The notes below the pieces were generated by a model. That model had not been told where the DNA came from, searched no databases, and saw nothing but the letters and a program-made list of their open reading frames with translations. Positions 42,149-47,591 of a stretch of DNA of 47,591 bases are shown in pieces. The DNA lies in NCBI RefSeq assembly GCF_022767005.1, contig NZ_JALEOV010000009.1, positions 1 through 47,591 on the forward strand. Direction: 5' to 3'. A program made the translations under genes and the position numbers. Within the stretch, counting starts at the first letter, position 1. Each line of letters opens with the position of its first letter. The DNA comes from Peptoniphilus sp. (GTDB lineage Bacteria > Bacillota > Clostridia > Tissierellales > Peptoniphilaceae).

Positions 42149-42353
42149 AAAAGACTCCTTTCGAGTCTCTTTAATATAAATGTTCAATTGTTATGTAACT
42201 ATAGCTCTATATCTCTTAAATTAAGCATTCAACCTTTAGCAATAAGCTACTTTCAAATGAGATACTTTGCTACCTTTCCCTTGCGGGATAAATTAAAAAT
42301 CTTCATTGGAATCACCTTTTCTTAGTTACCAATTTATTTTCATCAGCTAGCTT
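42149..42353 (-). ncRNA. Candidate structured RNA or orphan leader, about 200 nt
   Basis: This is a self-contained unit on the minus strand: promoter (42388-42360), about 200 bases, then a terminator AGACTC-GAAAG-GAGTCT with seven T (ending about 42149). The RNA contains TCCC-GCAA-GGGA, a small GNRA-capped hairpin, and TAGC-TTATT-GCTA. A closing helix joins AATTG-GTAACTA (about 42330-42319) with TAGTTAC-ATAA-CAATT (about 42203-42188). It also contains a 17-codon ORF with a ribosome-binding site. I do not recognise it as 6S RNA, SRP RNA, tmRNA or any riboswitch. Independent small RNA or attenuator are both open. Confidence 0.6.
42253..42306 (-). CDS. Short ORF in the candidate RNA, 17 codons
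   Basis: The peptide is MKIFNLSRKGKVAKYLI, basic with a hydrophobic start and end. AGGTGA lies six bases before the ATG. Its hairpin TCCC-GCAA-GGGA is within the coding part (codons 7-10). It may be a leader peptide whose translation alters RNA folding, or a small toxin- or signal-like peptide. No family is recognised. Confidence 0.45.
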   Translation of the reverse strand: MKIFNLSRKGKVAKYLI

Positions 42354-42359
42354 AATTAT

Positions 42360-42388
42360 AGTATAGAGCATGAAAGTAATTTTGTCAA
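42360..42388 (-). promoter_or_regulatory. Promoter of the candidate RNA
   Basis: TTGACA (42388-42383) and TATACT (42365-42360) with a 17-base spacer, directly after the stop of the membrane-protein gene that ends at 42396. This is one of the best promoters in the window. Confidence 0.8.
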
Positions 42389-42395
42389 TGTTTTC

Positions 42396-43115
42396 CTAAA
42401 AATTTTTTATCTTTTTTAAATTTACCTTTTGCTCGTCAATTTTTCCTTGATTTAAGGCATTGTTTACTTCAGTAACTACTTGATTTGCAGAGTTTAAAGA
42501 GCCAATTTTAACAATATAATTTTTGGAATCCTCTTTTCCCTTTATTATTATTTCATCATCTTTTGACTTAGAAATAGATTTCATCTTATCATAAGAGAAG
42601 TAATAATTTCCTATAACTAATCCTTGTTCATAGGATCCAACTACAGTTCCAAGGACATCATTGCCTTCTCTAAAGGAACGCTTCTTTGAAATTTCGTATA
42701 TATCTGTTTCCTTTTCATCCTTTTTAAGAAATTTTCCATTTTGAAGATTGAATAAGAATAATAAAAATAATCCAATTATAACAAATGGACTTGCCAAATA
42801 ATTTATTATTTTTACATTTCTCAAATATATTTGTTGTAAAAAATATATATTTACAAAAATCAAAAACCCTATATAAACAATTACATTGATAAAATAAGTT
42901 CTCTTTCTAATTTTTAATCCCGGCAGTTTTAAAATTTTGTTGAATTTTGACATAAAATCCGCTGTTGTCATTAAAAATAAGTAGTTTATAATTCCCCAAA
43001 ATACAGAATACATAAAGCTTCCTTGACCTAACTCACTTTTTAGTCCTGAAACATGAAATCCAAATGGTATTATTATGGAAATTGCAAGAATTAAATTTTG
43101 TAATTTCTTATTCAT
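42396..43115 (-). CDS. Membrane protein of unknown function
   Basis: A 239-residue protein. Four hydrophobic helices lie in the first 130 residues (about 7-25, 35-52, 73-93 and 104-122), followed by a 110-residue soluble, Lys-rich domain (KKDEKETDIYEISKKRSFREG...). The soluble part has a beta-strand look (GNDVLGTVVGSYEQGLVIGNYYF), a little like small cytoplasmic PH-like domains. I know no named family. GGGAG precedes the ATG. It stands alone between two terminator-promoter boundaries. Confidence 0.7.
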   Translation of the reverse strand: MNKKLQNLILAISIIIPFGFHVSGLKSELGQGSFMYSVFWGIINYLFLMTTADFMSKFNKILKLPGLKIRKRTYFINVIVYIGFLIFVNIYFLQQIYLRNVKIINYLASPFVIIGLFLLFLFNLQNGKFLKKDEKETDIYEISKKRSFREGNDVLGTVVGSYEQGLVIGNYYFSYDKMKSISKSKDDEIIIKGKEDSKNYIVKIGSLNSANQVVTEVNNALNQGKIDEQKVNLKKIKNF

Positions 43116-43129
43116 TTCTACTCCCTTCT

Positions 43130-43157
43130 AAGTAAAATAATCTATAATGAGATTATT
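43130..43157 (-). terminator. Intrinsic terminator of the folate operon
   Basis: On the minus strand AATAATCT (43157-43150) pairs with AGATTATT (43143-43136), followed by TT-A-CTT. The stop of the glucosaminidase gene is inside the stem. The T run is short. Confidence 0.55.
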
Positions 43158-43725
43158 TTTCGTCGTATTTATTTAATTCGTATTTTTCTATTACAGATAT
43201 TATTTTATCTGCATAATTAGGATCTGTTGCATATCCGCCTTCTTGAATATATTTTGCTGCTTCTTTGTAGTCTTTAGCAGTTTTAACCTTTTTGTATCTA
43301 TTTGCCCTTGTAAGAAGTTTTGCGTAATGATTAAAGGAATCTCTTTTTGAAGAATATTTCTTAAAATTCTCCATGTACCTTCCACTTTCACCTTCCACAT
43401 ATTCTTCTGTTTCAAAAACTATGCCATCATCCTTTTTAACTGCTTTTATTCCAAAATAATTATTATACTCCTGTGAAAGCTGGGACTTTCCCCAATTGCT
43501 TTCAAGAATTGACTGTGCAATCATAACTGATGGAAAAAGCTTGTTTTTCTTTGCAATTCTTACCGCTAAATCTGCAGTCTCAGCAATATAAGTTTGTCTA
43601 TAATTTAGTTCTTCCAAAGCTCTTTTTTCTGATGCTCTATTTATTAAAAAACTCATTACAAAAATAATGCCAAGAAAGATTAAAATAATCGTGAGACATC
43701 CACAACCAACTTTTTTAATTTTCAT
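43153..43725 (-). CDS. Membrane-anchored glucosaminidase (GH73-like)
   Basis: A 190-residue protein with an N-terminal membrane anchor (about 8-27). The extracellular domain is of the LytF/FlgJ-type endo-beta-N-acetylglucosaminidase family: AIRIAKKNKLFPSVMIAQSI-type helix, then the catalytic Glu in LESNWGKSQLSQ, and YFGIKA...FKKYSSKRDSFNHYA and GGYATDPNYADKI. It cuts peptidoglycan between sugar units. The ATG overlaps the folBK stop by 11 bases, so it is coupled to that gene although its role is unrelated to folate. It is short, with only the catalytic domain and no wall-binding repeats. Confidence 0.9.
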   Translation of the reverse strand: MKIKKVGCGCLTIILIFLGIIFVMSFLINRASEKRALEELNYRQTYIAETADLAVRIAKKNKLFPSVMIAQSILESNWGKSQLSQEYNNYFGIKAVKKDDGIVFETEEYVEGESGRYMENFKKYSSKRDSFNHYAKLLTRANRYKKVKTAKDYKEAAKYIQEGGYATDPNYADKIISVIEKYELNKYDEK

Positions 43726-44533
43726 TTTTCACTTCTTCATAAAGTTTGCTTATTTTTTTATTTAATATTGGGTGAAAATAATTTGGAATTAGTTCATTCA
43801 AAGATTCCAAAACAAATTCACGCTCTGCAATATATGGATGTGGCACTATTAATTCGTCTGTAAAGTGAATTTCTCTATCTATTAATAAAATATCTAGATC
43901 AATTGTCCTTTCGCCCCATTTTTCATGTCTTACTCTTCCCAAATCAATTTCTATTTTTTGCAAAATATGAAGAAGGTCTAAGGGATCCTCGTAGGAATTT
44001 ACCTTTACAACTGTATTTAAAAAGTCTCCCTGATCAGTTTTTCCCCAAGCTTTTGTTTCGATTATATTTGCTTTTTCTTTAATTTTAAGACCAGAATCTT
44101 CCATCATTTTAATGGCACTATTAATATACCCTTCTCTGTCGCCAAGGTTTGTACCAATTCCAATATAATAATTTCTTCTCTTTTTAGTGCATCTAACTGA
44201 AGCAGTGTCCAAGGGTAAATTTATTGGTGCCCATGGCTTTTTTATAGTTAAATCGACAGACTCTGCAATTTCATAATTTTCGAAAATAAATTTTGTTAAT
44301 TTATAGGCAAGTGTCTCGATTAAATCTTCAGTTTCACTTGCAAATAGATCATATAACTCATGGGATAACTTTCCATAATCTATGGATTCATCCAAGTTTT
44401 TTTCTATTGCACATTTTCTAAAGCTAAGTCCTATCTCTGCACTTATTAAAAATTTTTGTCCAAGTTTTTTTTCTTCTCCAAAAAGTCCATGATTTGCATA
44501 AACTTCAAGATCATTTATCTTTATGAAATCCAT
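43715..44533 (-). CDS. folBK: Bifunctional dihydroneopterin aldolase / HPPK (FolB-FolK)
   Basis: A 272-residue fusion. Residues 1-118 are FolB (LEVYANHGLFGEEKKLGQKF, Lys in TIKKPWAP). Residues 120-270 are FolK (YYIGIGTNLGDREGYI, WGERTIDLDILLID, LIVPHPYI). FolB cleaves dihydroneopterin to 6-hydroxymethyl-dihydropterin and FolK adds pyrophosphate to it, two consecutive steps of folate synthesis. It lies 10 bases after the HD gene. The two domains are in one frame without a break. Confidence 0.95.
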   Translation of the reverse strand: MDFIKINDLEVYANHGLFGEEKKLGQKFLISAEIGLSFRKCAIEKNLDESIDYGKLSHELYDLFASETEDLIETLAYKLTKFIFENYEIAESVDLTIKKPWAPINLPLDTASVRCTKKRRNYYIGIGTNLGDREGYINSAIKMMEDSGLKIKEKANIIETKAWGKTDQGDFLNTVVKVNSYEDPLDLLHILQKIEIDLGRVRHEKWGERTIDLDILLIDREIHFTDELIVPHPYIAEREFVLESLNELIPNYFHPILNKKISKLYEEVKNEN

Positions 44534-44543
44534 AATTCTCCCA

Positions 44544-45038
44544 TCAATATATTATTTCGTGATTTTTCTTTTGGAAACTCCAATTGCATTGTTCATAAGC
44601 AGGACATCTAAAACAAGGTCTTGATAATTTGTCTGCTCTATAAAAAATATTAAAAAATTCATCTTCTGATTTTTCTTTTTTCCTGTGGTAACTTATACAG
44701 TTTAAAATTCTTTCTTTATCTTCCTTAGAAAAATTTGTTAGTTTTAAAATTTCTTTTGCAATTGTAACTGATGCTAAGGCATGATTTATTCCTTCTTTTA
44801 TTTCAAAAATACGACCTAAATCGTGCAACAGTGCAGTGGCATAAATCATATCTTTACAAACATCTACATTTTCCTCTAATTTTAAAATATAGCAAATTCT
44901 AGCGACTGATATAAAATGTTCGTAATTGTGTCTGCAAAAGAATCTATCACTTTCAAGATATTCAAGTTCCTTTAAATAGTCCTTATAAATTTTACTCTTT
45001 ACAATTGTATTTGTTTCTTTTAAATATATATCTTCCAT
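44544..45038 (-). CDS. HD-domain phosphohydrolase in the folate operon
   Basis: A 164-residue HD-superfamily protein. The metal site has RHNYEHFISVAR (His), LLHDLGR (the HD pair) and YHRKKEK, and RADKLSRPC adds the C-terminal Asp. A Cys cluster CFRCPAYEQC near the C-terminus is a feature of clostridial members found next to folate genes. It sits between folE (one-base overlap, TAATG) and folBK. The step between FolE and FolB, removal of pyrophosphate/phosphate from dihydroneopterin triphosphate, has no other candidate here, so it is a plausible assignment by context only. Confidence 0.85.
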   Translation of the reverse strand: MEDIYLKETNTIVKSKIYKDYLKELEYLESDRFFCRHNYEHFISVARICYILKLEENVDVCKDMIYATALLHDLGRIFEIKEGINHALASVTIAKEILKLTNFSKEDKERILNCISYHRKKEKSEDEFFNIFYRADKLSRPCFRCPAYEQCNWSFQKKNHEIIY

Positions 45039-45592
45039 TAGAATTTAATTAATCTAAAAGCTTCTTGCTTTTGTTTTTCATCAGTTTCAAAAACTCCTCT
45101 AGAAACAGAAGTAACAGTTTTTGACCCTGGTTTTTTAACACCTCTCATATTCATGCACATATGCTCAGCCTCAATTACAACTAAAACTCCCTTTGGTTCA
45201 AGGTATTTCATCATTGCATCAGCTATTTCAATGCTAAGTCTTTCTTGTAATTGTGGTTTTTTTGCATAAGTTTCCACAGTCCTTGCTAATTTAGAAAGAC
45301 CTGCAACTTTTTGATCTGGAATATATGCAATATGTGCTTTGCCATAGAAAGGTAGAAAGTGATGTTCGCACATCGAGAAAAAGTTTATATCTTTTACTAC
45401 TACTATATTGTCCTCAGTAATTTCAAAAGTTTTTGATAAATGTTCTTCGGCAGTTTTACCTATACCTGCAAAAACTTCCTCATACATTCTTGCAATTCTA
45501 GCAGGAGTTTCAATTAAACCTTCTCTATTTTTATCTTCTCCTATGGCTTCGATTATCATTTCTACAGCTTTTTCTATTTTTTGTTTATCCAT
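45038..45592 (-). CDS. folE: GTP cyclohydrolase I
   Basis: A 184-residue FolE. The zinc ligands are visible as [11 protein letters not shown] (Cys and His) and [10 protein letters not shown] (the second Cys); [10 protein letters not shown] and PQLQERL are other family blocks. It turns GTP into 7,8-dihydroneopterin triphosphate, the first folate step. TGAGGAGA precedes the ATG. It is the first gene of the minus-strand folate transcript, with a TATAAT at 45640-45635. I see no THF riboswitch in its leader. Confidence 0.97.
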   Translation of the reverse strand: MDKQKIEKAVEMIIEAIGEDKNREGLIETPARIARMYEEVFAGIGKTAEEHLSKTFEITEDNIVVVKDINFFSMCEHHFLPFYGKAHIAYIPDQKVAGLSKLARTVETYAKKPQLQERLSIEIADAMMKYLEPKGVLVVIEAEHMCMNMRGVKKPGSKTVTSVSRGVFETDEKQKQEAFRLIKF

Positions 45593-45720
45593 TATAATCT
45601 CCTCATAAATTTATTTGTAAAATTTATAAATTTTATTATAACACATTAGCGTTTATATTAATAATTAATACCGATAAATTGGCGATTATAATCTTATTAA
45701 AGATGTGCATTTCTCTTTAA

Positions 45721-45749
45721 TTTACAATTTATTTATAATTTGATACAAT
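45721..45749 (+). promoter_or_regulatory. Promoter of the DacF-type gene
   Basis: TTTACA (45721-45726), a 17-base spacer, then TACAAT (45744-45749). The predicted start lies only about 11 bases before the ATG, enough for the GAGGTG ribosome-binding site. Confidence 0.7.
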
Positions 45750-45766
45750 ATTTGCCGAGGTGTAAG

Positions 45767-47125
45767 ATGAAGAAATTACTTCTATACTTATCTATTGCCA
45801 TTATATTTTTAACATCGCCAATAAGTGCAATGGCTGAAAACAATCAGGCAGTAGAAAATTCAAGTTTAAATACAAATGAAAATTTGAATAATAACGGATC
45901 AAGTCAAGTTACAGATCCCTTAGCAATTAGAAATCAAAACTTTTTAGTACCGACAAAACAAGGTGTACAAAAAGCAAATCAATATGAAGCAGATAAAATA
46001 AAAAAATTAGAAGATGTTCCCCTAGAAGGACTTACAAAATCCTATCTACTTGGAGATTATAAATCAGGAAAGATTATAGAAGGCTATAACTTAGATGAAG
46101 TTCGTGCAATGGCATCAACTTCAAAATTAGTTTCTATATTCGTAGTGCTAGATAAAATAGAAGATGGAACAATTTCTTTAAATGACGAAGTAAAAATTGA
46201 CCACGAAGTAGCATCACTTATGGGGTCTTCTTTCAAATTAAAAGAAGGCGACAATGTAAGCGTAGAAAAATTAATAGAGGCCTCTATGGTAGTATCTGGT
46301 AATGATGCTATAACAGCACTTGCAAAATATGTTGGAGGCACAACTGATGGTTTTGTAAAAATGATGAACAAAAAATGTGAGGATCTTGGACTAAAAAATG
46401 CCCTAATGGTCAACCCAACAGGACTTACAAATTATGAAATCACAGACTACAATAAGATGACCACTAGAGAAATGTTTAAACTAGCATCAGAACTATTAAA
46501 ATACCACCCTGAGATTTTAAAATATACAACTATTGAAAAATTGGAAGAACCTGAAAGAAATTTTATCGAATATAACACAAACCCCGTACTTGGAATTGTG
46601 CCAGAAGTTGACGGACTAAAAACTGGATACACAAATGCAGCAGGAAGATGCGTAATTTTAACAGGACTTAAAAAAGGTGTAGACGAAAAATCTAAGGACA
46701 TGAGGTTAATTTGTATTACAACTGGTTCCAATTCTGACTTTGAAAGATTTGTAGCTTGCAAAAGACTTATAACAAAAGGTTTTGAAGACTATGGTTATAA
46801 CGACATAGGTGATACAAAAAAGGAAGTTAGAACCATAGAAGTTCTCAACTCTCAAGACGAAAATATCCCAGTTTACCAAAAGGAAGTGGGATATTTTCTC
46901 TCAAAAACTGACGAAAAATTTAAAGAAGTTGTAAGCATAGACGAAAACTTAAAAGCTCCTATTGAAAGAGGCTCCTCCGTCGGAAAAATTAGCTTTTACA
47001 AAGACGACAACTTAATTTATACAACAGATTTAATAGTTAAAGACAAAGTTTATGAAAGAGGAATTTTTAATAAATTCAAAAGAGTTTTTGAAGAAATATT
47101 TGTAAATATAGATAAAGCTGCTTAA
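45767..47125 (+). CDS. dacF: D-alanyl-D-alanine carboxypeptidase (DacF/PBP5 type)
   Basis: A 452-residue penicillin-binding protein. A signal peptide (cleavage near Ala23) and an Asn-rich linker precede the peptidase domain (about 85-330), with Ser117-x-x-Lys120 (STSK), SGN in VVSGNDA, and KTG in LKTGYTNAAG: the three catalytic motifs of class C low-mass PBPs. The C-terminal domain (about 340-440) is the all-beta PBP5_C type, without a clear amphipathic anchor beyond FKRVFEEIFVN, which might serve. It trims the terminal D-Ala from peptidoglycan stems. The ATG at 45767 follows GAGGTG; an earlier in-frame ATG is unlikely because it falls inside the promoter. Confidence 0.95.
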   Translation: MKKLLLYLSIAIIFLTSPISAMAENNQAVENSSLNTNENLNNNGSSQVTDPLAIRNQNFLVPTKQGVQKANQYEADKIKKLEDVPLEGLTKSYLLGDYKSGKIIEGYNLDEVRAMASTSKLVSIFVVLDKIEDGTISLNDEVKIDHEVASLMGSSFKLKEGDNVSVEKLIEASMVVSGNDAITALAKYVGGTTDGFVKMMNKKCEDLGLKNALMVNPTGLTNYEITDYNKMTTREMFKLASELLKYHPEILKYTTIEKLEEPERNFIEYNTNPVLGIVPEVDGLKTGYTNAAGRCVILTGLKKGVDEKSKDMRLICITTGSNSDFERFVACKRLITKGFEDYGYNDIGDTKKEVRTIEVLNSQDENIPVYQKEVGYFLSKTDEKFKEVVSIDENLKAPIERGSSVGKISFYKDDNLIYTTDLIVKDKVYERGIFNKFKRVFEEIFVNIDKAA

Positions 47126-47193
47126 AATTTTGAAAAATAAGCTTTTTAGTAATAAGGAATTTGTTAAAATTTTTAAATAAAAAATAATTTGAC

Positions 47194-47591
47194 CTAAATT
47201 GCAATATCAAATTGAACTAACTCTCCCAAAGTATCAATAAGTCCTAAATTATTCAACTCTTCCACAAAAACCTCTAAAGGTGTTCGGTATTTTAAGATTT
47301 TCCTTGGTAAATTATTCATCCAATTCATTATTTTTATATAGTGGTCTTCACAATAGTCTAATAGTGATTTCCCCTTTGGCAGGAATCTTCTTATTAGACT
47401 ATTGTGTTTTTCATTACTTCCTCTTTCTTGCGGGTTATTAGGATGGCAATAATATACATCACCAACATATTTTCTTTCTAGTTCTGTTAAACTAGCAAAT
47501 TCTAATCCATTATCACTTGTTATACTTCTAAATATCGATGTGGAATCTTCTAATTTGCCAAGTAAGTTTTCTAAACTAGCATTAACTAATT
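47194..47591 (-). mobile_element. IS30-family transposase, C-terminal part, partial
   Basis: Translation of the minus strand gives 131 open codons from the right edge to the stop at 47196-47194. The stretch ITSDNGLEFASL carries the second Asp, and PQERGSNEKHNSLIRRFLPK the Glu, of the DDE triad, both in the typical IS30 spacing and with the IS30-specific NEKHNSLIRRF. The reading frame is intact as far as seen. The N-terminal DNA-binding part lies outside the window. I could not pick out a terminal inverted repeat in the 68 bases between dacF and the stop. Confidence 0.9.

Noticed and set aside
42149-42353. 6S, SRP or tmRNA identity for the candidate RNA
   Set aside because: The closing helix is suggestive of 6S RNA, but the central features and the conserved SRP and tmRNA motifs could not be seen, so no name was given.
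45593-45720. THF riboswitch upstream of folE
   Set aside because: The leader is short and AT-rich and has none of the conserved THF elements.

Overview
The window is a compact, very AT-rich stretch of chromosome from a low-GC Gram-positive (Firmicutes) bacterium. The evidence is a complete walRK-walHIJ signalling operon, DnaD/DnaI replication-loader genes, a T-box riboswitch, strong AGGAGG ribosome-binding sites, lipoprotein signal peptides and a surface protein with SLH repeats. The gene mix (core MetE, MsrAB fusion, glutaminase, YjiH transporter, amino-acid permease, few sugar genes) suggests an anaerobic, amino-acid-using coccus of the Tissierellia/Peptoniphilaceae type. The genus cannot be fixed from sequence alone.

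Layout, left to right. 1-1135 (minus): an alpha/beta hydrolase overlapping the start of an mprF-like gene that runs off the left edge. 1420-6060 (minus): M18 aminopeptidase, YjeM-like permease, and a core MetE-type methyltransferase under a methionine-type T-box leader. 6096-12206 (minus): GNAT enzyme, DnaD-domain protein, DnaI, class I/II aminotransferase and a small membrane protein, then after a terminator a K+/H+ antiporter and a coiled-coil protein. 12398-19255 (plus): an Lrp-type regulator leading walR, walK, walH, walI, walJ, surE and a 23-codon membrane peptide. 19326-23724: a DUF4825 lipoprotein, a tiny secreted protein with a GGADxPT motif, mgtE with an unusual uORF/terminator leader, an XRE regulator and an AraC regulator. 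23883-28018: YjiH transporter plus flavin reductase, glutaminase, and MsrAB. 28346-31861 (plus): a zinc-uptake block (ZinT lipoprotein, ZnuA with a large insertion, ZnuC, ZnuB). 32053-34056: SLH-anchored C69 dipeptidase. 34344-39866 (minus): ftsH and class I ribonucleotide reductase nrdAB. 40080-43115 (minus): a stalk-domain lipoprotein, a 561-base gap holding a candidate structured RNA, and a membrane protein. 43153-45592 (minus): folate genes folE, HD-domain protein, folBK fusion, and a membrane-anchored glucosaminidase. 45767-47125: DacF-type carboxypeptidase. 47194-47591: the end of an IS30-family transposase.

Much of the window concerns the cell envelope (WalRK, MprF, DacF, glucosaminidase, SLH dipeptidase) and metal or ion balance (MgtE, ZnuABC/ZinT, K+/H+ antiporter). 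The most interesting signals are regulatory. The mgtE leader has a 25-codon ORF with its own Shine-Dalgarno, an intrinsic terminator, and an arm inside the ORF that pairs over about 17 bases with the terminator's 5' half. At 42149-42353 there is an orphan promoter-RNA-terminator unit enclosing a 17-codon ORF. No tRNA, rRNA or CRISPR array was seen. All functional calls come from motif recognition by eye; no searches were run.
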